DNA of 64,000 nt from Curtobacterium sp. MMLR14_010 (GTDB lineage: Bacteria; Actinomycetota; Actinomycetes; Actinomycetales; Microbacteriaceae): contig NZ_MJGV01000046.1 of assembly GCF_001865015.1 (NCBI RefSeq), positions 191,304 to 255,303 of the forward strand, in the 5' to 3' direction. The translations under genes were made by a program, and so were the position numbers. Below are positions 17,914-28,528 of the stretch, in pieces. How positions within the stretch are numbered: position 1 is the stretch's first letter; every line of letters begins with the position of its first letter. Under the pieces are notes generated by a model that saw only the letters and a program-made list of their open reading frames with translations, ran no database searches and had not been told where the DNA came from.

Positions 17914-18780
17914 TCACCGTGCGGAGTCGGTGGGGGATGCGGCTCGGACGGCTCCGACGCGGAGGAAGTCGAGCTTCTCGGCGTCGGGTCCTCCTGTCGC
18001 GGTCGAGTAGACGACGAGCTTGACGTCGGAGTCGGGAACGGTGACGACGTCGCAGTCGAGGGTGACGTCGCCGACGACGCGGTTGTGGACCGTCTTCACG
18101 AGGGACTGGTGCGCCGCCGCTCGCCCTTCGTCCCAGTACGCGGCGAAGCGTTCGCTCTCGCGCCGCAGGCGAGTGATGAAGGCCGCGAAGCGGGCGTCCT
18201 CGCCGAGCCTCGCGGCGGTGCGTCGGAGGTCAGCGACGAGGGCACGCTCGAAGGACGCTGGGCCGCCGTGCGCCGTCGCGACCTCAGCGACGCTGTCGTC
18301 GATGAAGGTCTGCACGATCAGGTTCTGGTCGGGGTCCGCGAGCACCGACGGCGCGTCGAACAGGGCCTGCCAGAGCGGCGTGGAGTGCAGCATCGTCCAG
18401 TCGGCGGCGAACACGGCCAGCGGGAGATCGGCCATGCGGACGAGCATGCGCTGCAGACCAGGTGGGATGTGTCGCGACACCACACCCGCGCGGGGCGGTG
18501 CGAGTCCGGCTGCGCGGTGGAACAGGTCGGTCTCGCTGCGGTCGAGTTGCAGAGCGCGTGCGAGGGACTGGACGACCTGGGCTGAGGGTGTGCGGGAGCG
18601 ACCCTGTTCCAGGCGCATGACGTAGTCCACGCTGACGCCGGCGAGCTGCGCGAGTTCCTCGCGGCGCAGCCCCGCCGTTCGTCGACGCCCGAACGACTCC
18701 AGGCCGACGTCCTCGGGGCGCAGCCGCCCCCGCCAGGCGCGGAGGAGCTCGCTCAGGTCCTCGACGTGGTCTGCATGCAT
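17914..18780 (-). CDS. XRE-type regulator with MmyB-like ligand-binding domain
   Basis: The 288-residue protein has an N-terminal helix-turn-helix (RREELAQLAGVSVDYVMRLE, residues 38-57). A C-terminal domain of about 180 residues follows with the MmyB-like pattern: DWTMLHSTPLWQALF, then NLIVQTFIDD, then HNRVVGDVTLDCD. Family knowledge says these actinobacterial regulators usually control a neighbouring oxidoreductase and may bind a fatty acid-like ligand. Here an SDR starts 181 bases away on the other strand, and a palindrome lies between. Confidence 0.88.
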   Translation of the reverse strand: MHADHVEDLSELLRAWRGRLRPEDVGLESFGRRRTAGLRREELAQLAGVSVDYVMRLEQGRSRTPSAQVVQSLARALQLDRSETDLFHRAAGLAPPRAGVVSRHIPPGLQRMLVRMADLPLAVFAADWTMLHSTPLWQALFDAPSVLADPDQNLIVQTFIDDSVAEVATAHGGPASFERALVADLRRTAARLGEDARFAAFITRLRRESERFAAYWDEGRAAAHQSLVKTVHNRVVGDVTLDCDVVTVPDSDVKLVVYSTATGGPDAEKLDFLRVGAVRAASPTDSAR

Positions 18781-18811
18781 CCGTCCATTGTCGGCGCGCA
18801 GGGCGACCGCC

Positions 18812-18834
18812 GCATGGGAACGCCTGTCCCATGC
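18812..18834. promoter_or_regulatory. candidate operator between MmyB-type regulator and SDR
   Basis: A perfect dyad GCATGGGA-N7-TCCCATGC lies 32 bases upstream of the regulator start and 128 bases upstream of the SDR. It is the only strong dyad in the intergenic region, so I infer autoregulation and control of the SDR. Confidence 0.5.
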
Positions 18835-18961
18835 TCGGGAAGCACCCTGCGGTGCCCACCGCCGATGGGTAGCACCGTTCTTCCCTGGCTGCGGCAGGTC
18901 GTGTGACCGCACGCTTGGCCTCGCACCACCACGAGACCGATCACACGACAGCAGGAGAACC

Positions 18962-19654
18962 ATGACCATCACGCTCATCACCGGGGGCAACAAGGGCATC
19001 GGCCACGAGACCGCCCGGCGGCTGATCGCTGCCGGACACACCGTGTGGATCGGCGCTCGGGACACCGATCGCGGCCGGGTTGCCGCAGCGGGGCTCGGCG
19101 CCTCGTTCGTGCAGCTCGACGTCACGGACGACGCGTCCGTCACCGCGGCGGCTGCGACGATCCAGGACCAGGCGGGCCACCTCGACGTCCTGGTCAACAA
19201 CGCCGGCATCCTCGGGGACGTCACCGCGCCCGAGGACATGACCGTCGACCAGCTGCGTGCGGTCTACGAGACCAACGTCTTCGGCGTCGTCCGTGTGACG
19301 AACACGTTCCTGCCGGTCCTCCGGCGTTCCACGGCCCCTTCGGTCATCAACGTGACGAGCGGCCTCGGGTCGTTCACGCTGGTCCACGACGCGGAACGTG
19401 TCGAGTCGCAGTACCCGCTCGCGGCCTACGGCTCCTCCAAGACAGCAGTCACCATGCTGACCATGCAGTACGCCAAGACCACCCCGGACGTCCGCTTCAA
19501 CGCGGTGGATCCCGGACAGACAGCGACCGAGTTCACCGGTCAGCTCGGGCACAGCGTCGAGGACGGCGCCGACGCAGCAGTCCGGATCGCGACCCTCGGC
19601 ACGGACACCCCGACCGGGACCGTCACCGACCGCGACGGTCGCCTGCCCTGGTAA
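18962..19654 (+). CDS. short-chain dehydrogenase/reductase
   Basis: The 230-residue SDR has the cofactor motif TGGNKGIGHETA near residue 8, VLVNNAGILGD near 77, the active-site Ser in INVTSGLG near 125 and the YGSSK motif near 155. Arg at GARDTDRGR suggests NADPH use. AGGAGA sits six bases before the ATG. It is divergent from the MmyB-type regulator and is its likely target. The substrate is unknown. Confidence 0.92.
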   Translation: MTITLITGGNKGIGHETARRLIAAGHTVWIGARDTDRGRVAAAGLGASFVQLDVTDDASVTAAAATIQDQAGHLDVLVNNAGILGDVTAPEDMTVDQLRAVYETNVFGVVRVTNTFLPVLRRSTAPSVINVTSGLGSFTLVHDAERVESQYPLAAYGSSKTAVTMLTMQYAKTTPDVRFNAVDPGQTATEFTGQLGHSVEDGADAAVRIATLGTDTPTGTVTDRDGRLPW

Positions 19655-19663
19655 GTGACCGGT

Positions 19664-19711
19664 GACGGACGGGAGGCTCGGTGCCAGCTGGCACCGGACC
19701 TCCCGTCCGTC
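19664..19711. repeat. GACGGGAGGC-family palindrome, copy B
   Basis: Arms start GACGGACGGGAGG and end CCTCCCGTCCGTC, with the self-complementary centre GGTGCCAGCTGGCACC. It begins ten bases after the SDR stop and fits a terminator role. Confidence 0.8.
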
Positions 19712-19789
19712 ATTGGTCACCATGCGCAGACCTGGAACGGCTCCCACGCGTCGCTCGCCACCCTGGGCGGACGAGCGAGAGGAGCGTCC

Positions 19790-20929
19790 ATGCGCGCCAT
19801 GACGTACCGAGGTCCGTACCGCGTCCGGGTCGAGGAGAAGCCCGACCCGCGCATCGAACACCCGAACGACGCGATCGTCCGGGTCGAGCGGGCCGCGATC
19901 TGCGGATCCGACCTGCACCTGTACCACGGCATGATGCCCGACACCCGGGTCGGCCACACGTTCGGCCACGAGTTCATCGGCGTCGTCGAGCAGATCGGGT
20001 CGTCGGTCGAACACCTGAGCGTGGGCGACCGCGTGATGGTCCCGTTCCACATCTCCTGCGGGACCTGCTGGTTCTGCGCCAGGGGCCTGTTCACGAACTG
20101 TCACAACGTCAACGCGAACGCCACCGCGGTGGGCGGGATCTTCGGGTACTCGCACACGACCGGTGGCTTCGACGGCGGGCAGGCCGAACGGGTCCGCGTG
20201 CCGTACGCCGACGTCGGGCCGCAGGTCATCCCCGACTGGCTGGACCCCGACGACGCACTGTTGATGACCGACGCGCTCGGCACCGGCTACTTCGGGGCGC
20301 AGCTCGCCTCGATCCGCGAGGGCGACACCGTCGTGGTCCTCGGCGCCGGCCCCGTCGGGTTGTTCGCGGCGAAGTCGGCTTGGTTCATGGGTGCCGGCCG
20401 CGTGATCGTCATCGACGCGTTCGAGTACCGCCTCGAGAAGGCGCGGACGTTCGCACACGCCGAGACGATCAACTACGCCGAGGTCGACGACGTGGTCGTG
20501 GAGATGAAGAAGCAGACCGACTACCTCGGGGCTGACAGCGTCATCGACGCAGTGGGTGCCGAGGCCGACGGCAACTTCCTGCAGCACGTCAGCGCTGCCA
20601 AGTTCAAGATGCAGGGCGGCTCACCGGTCGCGTTGAACTGGGCGATCGACGGCGTCCGCAAGGGCGGCACCGTCTCGGCCATCGGCGCGTACGGGCCGAT
20701 CCCGAACCTGGTGAAGTTCGGTGACGCCATGAACAAGGGCGTCACGATCCACATGAACCAGGCACCCGTGAAGCGGCAGTGGCCGCGGCTGCTCGAGCAC
20801 ATCCAGGCCGGACACCTGAAGCCGAGCGACATCATCACGCACCGCATCCCGCTCGAGCACATCGCCGAGGGCTACCACCTGTTCTCCGCGAAGCTCGACG
20901 GGTGCATCAAGACGGTGATCGTGCCGTGA
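19790..20929 (+). CDS. zinc-dependent alcohol dehydrogenase (formaldehyde/threonine dehydrogenase-like)
   Basis: The 379-residue MDR enzyme has catalytic-zinc residues in AAICGSDLHL and FGHEFIG. A structural-zinc lobe holds CGTCWFCARGLFTNC, and the Rossmann motif VLGAGPVGLFAA lies near 185. The insertion with long loops (NWAIDGVRKGG) matches the glutathione-independent formaldehyde dehydrogenase-like group, but the substrate is not provable. GAGAGGAG precedes the ATG. The next gene starts 17 bases downstream, so a two-gene operon is likely. Confidence 0.9.
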   Translation: MRAMTYRGPYRVRVEEKPDPRIEHPNDAIVRVERAAICGSDLHLYHGMMPDTRVGHTFGHEFIGVVEQIGSSVEHLSVGDRVMVPFHISCGTCWFCARGLFTNCHNVNANATAVGGIFGYSHTTGGFDGGQAERVRVPYADVGPQVIPDWLDPDDALLMTDALGTGYFGAQLASIREGDTVVVLGAGPVGLFAAKSAWFMGAGRVIVIDAFEYRLEKARTFAHAETINYAEVDDVVVEMKKQTDYLGADSVIDAVGAEADGNFLQHVSAAKFKMQGGSPVALNWAIDGVRKGGTVSAIGAYGPIPNLVKFGDAMNKGVTIHMNQAPVKRQWPRLLEHIQAGHLKPSDIITHRIPLEHIAEGYHLFSAKLDGCIKTVIVP

Positions 20930-20946
20930 GCAGGGAGGACGAGGAG

Positions 20947-21531
20947 ATGACGGACCACATCGCGTACATCGCCGACGGGAAGCGCAACGCGCCGAGTGCG
21001 GACGAGCTCCGGGCGCGGATCCCCGGGTGGGGGAGCGACCTCGACCCCGCCGACCGGCCGAGCGTGCCGAAGCTGTCCAGGGAGGCCGGTTCCGCCACCG
21101 GGGCGCACTGGGTCCGCCCGGAGCAGCAGCCGGGCGGGACGGGGCGCGAGCGCTCGATCGAGCACGCGCACGTGACGCCCGTGTTCGGGACGGCCCAGCC
21201 GCTCCGAGGCCTCGCCGGGGTCGTGCGGCGGTACGCCTACCGCCGCTTCAGCGAGGGACGCCTGGCGCACTGGATGCTGCTCGTCGTGGGCGACCGGATC
21301 GACGTCGCGACCCACCGGGTGACCGACGCGCTGCGCGGGCGGCCGGACGACCTGATCGGGGAGACCGGCATCGGTGCCGAGCGGGGGAAGCGGCCGATCG
21401 CGTCGCGGCTCGGGAGCACGCGGCCCGACACGCACCACACGTGGATGGACCCGTTCGTCGTGAACTGGCCCGCGGTCGTGGCCGGTGGCGTGCTGCTGCT
21501 GGTCGTGCGGCGGGTGCTGCGGCGGCGGTAG
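20947..21531 (+). CDS. hypothetical protein with C-terminal membrane anchor
   Basis: The 194-residue protein ends in a hydrophobic helix (PAVVAGGVLLLVVRRVL) followed by arginines, suggesting a tail anchor with the body in the cytoplasm. The body has no recognised domain. The ATG has AGGGAGG eight bases upstream; a GTG at 20926 overlapping the previous stop is an alternative that adds seven residues. Its place directly behind the zinc dehydrogenase suggests a linked role. Confidence 0.65.
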   Translation: MTDHIAYIADGKRNAPSADELRARIPGWGSDLDPADRPSVPKLSREAGSATGAHWVRPEQQPGGTGRERSIEHAHVTPVFGTAQPLRGLAGVVRRYAYRRFSEGRLAHWMLLVVGDRIDVATHRVTDALRGRPDDLIGETGIGAERGKRPIASRLGSTRPDTHHTWMDPFVVNWPAVVAGGVLLLVVRRVLRRR

Positions 21532-21546
21532 GCGGGCGCACGAAAA

Positions 21547-21576
21547 CGAACGGCCCACCCGAAGGTGGGCCGTTCG
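21547..21576. terminator. terminator between hypothetical gene and tRNA-Leu
   Basis: Arms CGAACGGCCCACC and GGTGGGCCGTTCG are perfect around CGAA. On the minus strand a TTTT run follows, so it is a good intrinsic terminator for the tRNA as well as the upstream plus-strand gene. Confidence 0.85.
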
Positions 21577-21596
21577 CCGCGTGTCTCAACACTGCG

Positions 21597-21682
21597 TGTC
21601 CGAAGGGGGACTTGAACCCCCACGCCCTAATACGGGCACTAGCACCTCAAGCTAGCGCGTCTACCAATTCCGCCATCCGGAC
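21597..21682 (-). tRNA. tRNA-Leu (anticodon GAG)
   Basis: Minus-strand reading gives acceptor GTCCGGA pairing with TTCGGAC and discriminator A. The D-loop contains AATTGGTAGACGC, the anticodon loop CTTGAGG reads GAG, and the T-arm is GGGGGTTCAAGTCCCCC. The long variable arm (TGCCCGTATTAGGGCG) marks a class II tRNA. CCA is not encoded. GAG reads CUC/CUU leucine codons, which are abundant here. 21683-21851 holds nothing else beyond the M20 promoter. Confidence 0.97.
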
Positions 21683-21839
21683 AGGATGTTCTGCAGTTGT
21701 GCGACAGTCCCAGCGGGTTTCCCCGGCGTTGCTGCCGGAGAAGACATTAGCACGGGTCTGAACGGTCGTTGAACACGGCTGGACATCCCGGGCGCGTTGA
21801 CGAACGGGAGCTCCGGCCGGAGCCGTCGGAGGGGGCCGG

Positions 21840-21845
21840 TAGCGT
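21840..21845 (+). promoter_or_regulatory. -10 box TAGCGT, leaderless start of M20 peptidase
   Basis: TAGCGT, six bases, then the ATG at 21852. Confidence 0.6.
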
Positions 21846-21851
21846 GGTGGC

Positions 21852-23177
21852 ATGACGACGGACCCGCAGGGCACCACGACCGAGCCGGAGCTCGAAGCCA
21901 CCGCTCGGATCGCCCGAGACCTCATCAGGATCGACACGACCAACTGGGGTGAAGGCCGCTCGAACGGGGAGTCCGAGGCCGCCCACTACGTCGAGGCAGC
22001 GCTCCGCGACCTCGGCGCGTCGCCGCAGCTGTTCGAGTCCGAGCCCGACCGGGTCAGCGTCGTCGCGCGCTTCCCGGGGCGCAACCGGGACAAGCCCGCA
22101 CTCGTCGTCCACGGGCACCTCGACGTCGTCCCCGCGGACCCCGCCAACTGGAGCGTCGACCCGTTCGGCGGCGTGGTCAAGGACGGCATGCTCTGGGGTC
22201 GCGGTGCCGTCGACATGAAGAACATGGACGCGATGATGCTGACCGCTCTCGGCGACGTCATCGCCGAGCACGGAGCACCCGAGCGCGACCTCGTGATCGC
22301 GTACTTCGCGGACGAGGAAGCCGGCGGGGTGCTCGGCGCCCACCACGTCGTGTCGAACCACCCCGAGGTCTTCGACGGGGCGACGGCCGCGATCAGCGAG
22401 GTGGGCGGCTACTCCGTCACGCTCGACGACCGGCGCGCGTACCTGCTGCAGACCGGCGAGAAGGCCCTGATGTGGATCACGCTCGTCGCCCGCGGCACTG
22501 CCGCGCACGGGTCCCACGTCATCCGGGACAACGCCGTCACGAAGGTCGCGGCCGCCGTCGCCCGGATCGGGAGCGAGGACTGGCCGGTCCGCCTCTCGGC
22601 GACGACCGAGTCGATGATCACCGAGATCGCGCGGTTCCTCGGGGTCGACCCCACGGTGACCGGTCCGGACGAGATCGCCCTCGCGACCGGGTCCGCCTCC
22701 CGCTTCATCCACGCGGCGCTCCACACCACGACGAACCCGACCGTGCTGCGCGCCGGGTACAAGCACAACGTGATCCCCGACGCTGCTGAGGCGCTCATCG
22801 ACATCCGCTGCCTCCCCGGGGACGAGGAGACGGTGCTCGCCCGCGTGCGGGAACTCGCCGGCGACGACGTCGAGGTCGTCATGAACCACCGCGACATCGG
22901 CATGGAGCAGGACTTCGGCGGTCCGCTCGTCGACGCCGTGCGGGACGTCCTCGGTCGGCACGACCCGGGCGCCCCCGTGCTGCCGTACCTGCTCTCCGGC
23001 GGCACGGACAACAAGGCCCTCTCCACGATCGGCATCGCCGGCTACGGCTTCGTGCCGCTGCAGCTGCCGGTCGGCATCGACTTCCCCGCGATGTTCCACG
23101 GCGTGGACGAACGCGTGCCGCTCGACTCGCTGGCGTTCGGTCGGCGCGTGCTCGGCGACCTGCTCGGCACGTACTGA
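21852..23177 (+). CDS. M20 family metallopeptidase (dipeptidase-like)
   Basis: The 441-residue zinc peptidase shows VVHGHLDVVP (metal His, catalytic Asp) near residue 80, GRGAVDMKNMD (bridging Asp) near 118 and FADEEAGG (general-base Glu) near 152. The dimerisation insert carries AAHGSHV near 217 and a late metal His lies in FHGVDERVP. It hydrolyses dipeptides or N-acyl amino acids; the DapE-like label used in mycobacteria is not proved. In mycobacteria the same position upstream of uppP is held by dapE2. Confidence 0.9.
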   Translation: MTTDPQGTTTEPELEATARIARDLIRIDTTNWGEGRSNGESEAAHYVEAALRDLGASPQLFESEPDRVSVVARFPGRNRDKPALVVHGHLDVVPADPANWSVDPFGGVVKDGMLWGRGAVDMKNMDAMMLTALGDVIAEHGAPERDLVIAYFADEEAGGVLGAHHVVSNHPEVFDGATAAISEVGGYSVTLDDRRAYLLQTGEKALMWITLVARGTAAHGSHVIRDNAVTKVAAAVARIGSEDWPVRLSATTESMITEIARFLGVDPTVTGPDEIALATGSASRFIHAALHTTTNPTVLRAGYKHNVIPDAAEALIDIRCLPGDEETVLARVRELAGDDVEVVMNHRDIGMEQDFGGPLVDAVRDVLGRHDPGAPVLPYLLSGGTDNKALSTIGIAGYGFVPLQLPVGIDFPAMFHGVDERVPLDSLAFGRRVLGDLLGTY

Positions 23178-23240
23178 CACACTGGACGGTCGCCTGACCC
23201 GGCGACACCCGACGACGACCCACCCTGAAAGGCCGCGCCA

Positions 23241-24068
23241 GTGCACATCCTCGAGGCCATCTTCCTCGGCTTCGTGCAGGGACTGACCGAGTTCCTGCCC
23301 GTCTCCTCCAGCGCGCACCTGCGCATCGTGGGGCTGTTCCTGCCCGATGCCGAGGACCCGGGTGCCGCGTTCACCGCCGTGACCCAGCTCGGAACCGAGA
23401 CCGCGGTGCTCATCTACTTCTGGCGGGACATCAAGCGGATCGTCGCCCGCTGGTTCGGCTCGCTCTCCGGCAGGGTGCCGCGCACCGATCCCGACGTCCG
23501 CCTCGGGTGGCTGGTGATCCTCGGCACGATCCCGATCGGGGTCGTCGGGCTGCTGCTGCAGGACACGATCGAGACCACGTTCCGGTCGCTCTGGATCGTG
23601 GCGGTCGTGCTCATCGTCTTCGGCGTCGTGCTCGGCGTGCTCGACCGCGTCGGCCGCAAGGAGCGCCCCATCGAGCAGATGACCTTCGGCGGCGGCATCC
23701 TGGTCGGCCTGGCCCAGGTGCTCGCCCTCGTCCCCGGCGTCTCCCGCTCGGGCGCGACGGTGTCGATGGGCCTGGCGCTCGGCTACACCCGCGAAGCCGC
23801 GGCGCGCTTCGCGTTCCTGCTCGCCGTGCCCGCCGTGTTCCTGTCCGGGCTGTACGAGGCCGCGACCAGCCTCGGCGACACCGGCGCGCCGTTCGGCCTG
23901 GCCGACACGCTGATCGCGACCGTCGTCGCCTTCGGGGTGGGGTACGTCGTGATCGCCGCGTTCATGCGCTACATCAGCAAGCGGAGCTTCCTGCCCTTCG
24001 TGTACTACCGGATCGCACTGGGTATCGTGCTGATCGTGCTGCTGTCGCTCGGAGTGATCAACCCGTGA
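23241..24068 (+). CDS. uppP: undecaprenyl-diphosphatase
   Basis: The 275-residue polytopic membrane protein has the BacA/UppP signatures [15 protein letters not shown] at residues 14-28 and PGVSRSGAT near 168. About seven membrane helices are visible. It recycles the lipid carrier for cell-wall synthesis by removing one phosphate from undecaprenyl diphosphate outside the membrane; it also gives bacitracin tolerance in other bacteria. GAAAGG lies before the GTG. Its stop overlaps mshC by four bases, an arrangement typical of Actinobacteria. Confidence 0.95.
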   Translation: MHILEAIFLGFVQGLTEFLPVSSSAHLRIVGLFLPDAEDPGAAFTAVTQLGTETAVLIYFWRDIKRIVARWFGSLSGRVPRTDPDVRLGWLVILGTIPIGVVGLLLQDTIETTFRSLWIVAVVLIVFGVVLGVLDRVGRKERPIEQMTFGGGILVGLAQVLALVPGVSRSGATVSMGLALGYTREAAARFAFLLAVPAVFLSGLYEAATSLGDTGAPFGLADTLIATVVAFGVGYVVIAAFMRYISKRSFLPFVYYRIALGIVLIVLLSLGVINP

Positions 24069-25306
24069 GGGCCTGGCAGGCCCCGTCCGTCCCCGAGGTC
24101 CCCGGCAACGGCCCTCGCCCCGTCGTGCACGACACGGCCGTGGGCAAGCCGGTCGACCCGACGCGCGGGGACGACCGTGCCGCGCTCTACGTGTGCGGCA
24201 TCACCCCGTACGACGCCACCCACCTCGGCCACGCGGCCACCTACCTGGCGTTCGACACACTCGGTCGGGCCTGGCGTGACGCCGGCTTCGACGTGGAGTA
24301 CGCCCAGAACACCACCGACGTCGACGACCCGCTGCTCGAGCGTGCCGCACGGGACGGCGTCGACTGGCAGGACCTCGCCGCGTCGCAGATCGACCTGTTC
24401 CGCCGCGACATGGAGGCCCTGCGCATCCTGCCGCCCGACGACTACGTCGCCGTCACGGACGAGGTCGAGCGCATCGCCGAGGCGATCGCGTTCCTGCAGG
24501 AGACCGGCTACGCGTACAGCGTGCCCACCCCCGACTCCGAGGGCGACGACCTCTACTTCGACGTCAACCGCCCGACCGAGTCCTGGGCCCTCGGCGACGA
24601 GAGCCGCCTGGACCGCGAGACCATGCTGACGCTGTCGGCCGAACGCGGTGGCGACCCCGACCGCGCGGGCAAGCGCGACCCCCTCGATCCGCTCCTCTGG
24701 CGCGCCGCCCGTGCGGGCGAGCCGAGCTGGGAGACCGAGGTCGGCCCGGGTCGTCCCGGCTGGCACATCGAGTGCAGCGTCATCGCCGGCGACCGCCTCG
24801 GCCTGCCCATCACCGTGCAGGGCGGCGGCAGCGACCTCGTCTTCCCGCACCACGAGATGAGCGCTGGACACGCTGCAGCCCTGGCACACCAGCCCCTCGC
24901 GAACGCCTACGTGCACACGGGGATGATCGCGTACCAGGGCGAGAAGATCTCGAAGTCGCTCGGCAACCTCGTCACCGTGCGGGGGCTGCTCGACGACGGC
25001 GCCGACCCTCGGGCCATCCGCCTGGCCCTGCTCTCGCACCGCTACTCGGACGACTGGGAGTGGTTCGACGGCGAGCTCGCGAGTGCGACCCGTCGACTCG
25101 CGACCTGGGACGCCTGGGCTTCCGGTGGCGCGGGACACGCCGACGACGCGGACGACGTCGTCGCACGCCTCCGTGCCCGCGTGGCGGACGACCTCGACAC
25201 GCCGGGTGCCGTCGCGGCCGTCGACACCGCGGTCGCGGGTGGGACGCGCTCGACGCCGGCGCTCGTCGACGTCGTCGACGCGCTGCTCGGCATCCGCATC
25301 GGCTGA
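24065..25306 (+). CDS. mshC: cysteine--1-D-myo-inosityl 2-amino-2-deoxy-alpha-D-glucopyranoside ligase
   Basis: MshC joins cysteine to GlcN-inositol using ATP, the third step of mycothiol synthesis. The 413-residue protein is a short cysteinyl-tRNA synthetase relative. It has [19 protein letters not shown] (HIGH-like motif and zinc Cys), a second zinc region [20 protein letters not shown], and KISKSLGN near 300. It lacks the tRNA-binding C-terminal domain of CysRS. The GTG overlaps the uppP stop. Confidence 0.96.
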   Translation: MRAWQAPSVPEVPGNGPRPVVHDTAVGKPVDPTRGDDRAALYVCGITPYDATHLGHAATYLAFDTLGRAWRDAGFDVEYAQNTTDVDDPLLERAARDGVDWQDLAASQIDLFRRDMEALRILPPDDYVAVTDEVERIAEAIAFLQETGYAYSVPTPDSEGDDLYFDVNRPTESWALGDESRLDRETMLTLSAERGGDPDRAGKRDPLDPLLWRAARAGEPSWETEVGPGRPGWHIECSVIAGDRLGLPITVQGGGSDLVFPHHEMSAGHAAALAHQPLANAYVHTGMIAYQGEKISKSLGNLVTVRGLLDDGADPRAIRLALLSHRYSDDWEWFDGELASATRRLATWDAWASGGAGHADDADDVVARLRARVADDLDTPGAVAAVDTAVAGGTRSTPALVDVVDALLGIRIG

Positions 25307-25321
25307 CGCGCCGCTGAGGAC

Positions 25322-25365
25322 GCAGTTGGTGTCGGTTCCCGCGGACGGGACGCGACACGAACTGC
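25322..25365 (+). terminator. terminator of mshC
   Basis: GCAGTTGGTGTCG pairs with CGACACGAACTGC with one mismatch, 16 bases after the mshC stop. Confidence 0.65.
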
Positions 25366-25395
25366 GACCTCACCAGGCGAGACGGGCCGGCCACA

Positions 25396-25445
25396 CGACG
25401 GACGGGAGGCTCGGTGCCAGCTGGCACCGAGCCTCCCGTCCGTCG
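25396..25445. repeat. GACGGGAGGC-family palindrome, copy C
   Basis: This is the cleanest copy: a perfect 50-bp palindrome running from CGACGGACGGGAGGCTCGG through centre GGTGCCAGCTGGCACC to its complement. It lies between convergent mshC and the PAC2 gene. Confidence 0.85.
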
Positions 25446-25490
25446 TCGGTGTGCGTTCCGACCCCTGTCACCTGCGATGGCGGGTCGGAA

Positions 25491-25529
25491 CGCGCGTTGC
25501 GGGTCGGAAGAACCGACCCGCAACGCGCG
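25491..25529. terminator. hairpin between mshC and PAC2 gene
   Basis: Perfect 17-bp arms (CGCGCGTTGCGGGTCGG and its complement) flank the loop AAGAA. Partial extra copies of GCGGGTCGG and AACGCGCG lie on either side. It is positioned to end the minus-strand PAC2 transcript. Confidence 0.7.
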
Positions 25530-25574
25530 GAACGACCTGCAACGCGCGACGCGACCCGCGGCCCGCCCGTCGCG

Positions 25575-26507
25575 CTACTGCGGCGGCGTCGGCGGGCGCC
25601 AGGGGCCCTCGCCCGCGGAGCCGCCCCCGTCCTTGCCGTCCTTGCGCTCCCGACGGCGGAGGTACTGCTCGAACTCCTGCGCGATGGCGTCCCCGGAGGC
25701 CTCGGGGGAGTCGACCGTGTCACGGGCCTGCTCGAGCTGCCCGATGTAGGACGCCATGTCCTCGTCGTCGGCGGCCAGGGCGTCGATGCCCTCCTCCCAC
25801 TCGGAGGCGTCGTCGAGGAGGGTGCCGCGCGGGACCGTGACGTCCGTGAGCTCCTCCATCTTGTCCAGCAGCGACAGCGTGGCCTTCGGCGACGGCGCGT
25901 TGTGCACGTAGTGCGGCACCGAGGCCCAGAGCGAGAGCGTGGTGAGCCCGGCCTTGTCCATCGTGTCGGACAGCACGCCGAGGATGCCGGTCGGGCCCTC
26001 GTACGAGGACTTGTCGACGTCGAAGGCCTGGCGCACGTCGGCGTTCTCGCTTGACACGAAGACCGAGATCGGCCGGGTGTGCGGGACGTCGGCGAGCATC
26101 GCGCCGACGAAGACGACGGCGTCGATCGAGTACACGTCGGCGAGGTCGATGACCTCGGCGCAGAACGCGCGCCACGTCCGCGAGGGCTCTGGGCCGACGA
26201 GCACGAAGACGTCGCGGTCGGCGGGGGAGCCGGTGGCGCCGATGACCGGACGGCCGAGCTCACCCGGGCCGTGCAGGACGATGCGTGGCCACTCGATCCC
26301 GCGCACCCCGTTGTCGTCGCTGCCGACGTTCGGACGGTTGAACTGGTAGTCGACGTACCGCTCGCCGTCGATCTCCCGGAGTTCGTCGAGCCCGAGCGCG
26401 TCGACGATGCGGCGAGCGAGACCGCTGGCGGCCTCACCCGCGTCGTTCCAGCCCTCGAACGCGACGACCAGCAGCCGGCCGTCGTTGAAGGGGGAGTGCT
26501 GTGGCAC
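25575..26507 (-). CDS. PAC2 family protein (proteasome-assembly-chaperone fold)
   Basis: The 310-residue protein has the PAC2 opening LLVVAFEGWNDAGEAASG, the core FVLVGPEPSRTW and late VPHYVHNAPSPKA. In Actinobacteria PAC2 proteins are conserved near mshC/trmI, and their role in bacteria is unsettled. The C-terminal 35 residues are charged then Gly/Pro-rich (GGGSAGEGPWRPPTPPQ). AGGAGG precedes the GTG. The gene persists although no proteasome genes are in the window. Confidence 0.88.
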   Translation of the reverse strand: MPQHSPFNDGRLLVVAFEGWNDAGEAASGLARRIVDALGLDELREIDGERYVDYQFNRPNVGSDDNGVRGIEWPRIVLHGPGELGRPVIGATGSPADRDVFVLVGPEPSRTWRAFCAEVIDLADVYSIDAVVFVGAMLADVPHTRPISVFVSSENADVRQAFDVDKSSYEGPTGILGVLSDTMDKAGLTTLSLWASVPHYVHNAPSPKATLSLLDKMEELTDVTVPRGTLLDDASEWEEGIDALAADDEDMASYIGQLEQARDTVDSPEASGDAIAQEFEQYLRRRERKDGKDGGGSAGEGPWRPPTPPQ

Positions 26508-26633
26508 GGAGCGGACCTCCTGGAGGTGGAGTGGAGCGGGTCACCAGCGCGCGAACGGCGCGCCGGACGACCGGACACGATCAGGCATCCACTGTAGGCC
26601 CCTCGGGCGGGTCGGCCCCGCGCCGGCCGCCGG

Positions 26634-26639
26634 TAGACT
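26634..26639 (+). promoter_or_regulatory. -10 box TAGACT, leaderless start of HAD gene
   Basis: TAGACT, eight bases, then the GTG at 26648. Confidence 0.55.
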
Positions 26640-26647
26640 CGACGCCC

Positions 26648-28485
<1,838 letters not shown>

Positions 28486-28528
28486 GCTTCCGCTGTCGCT
28501 CGTCCTGCATCGAACGGAAAGAGGGTCC

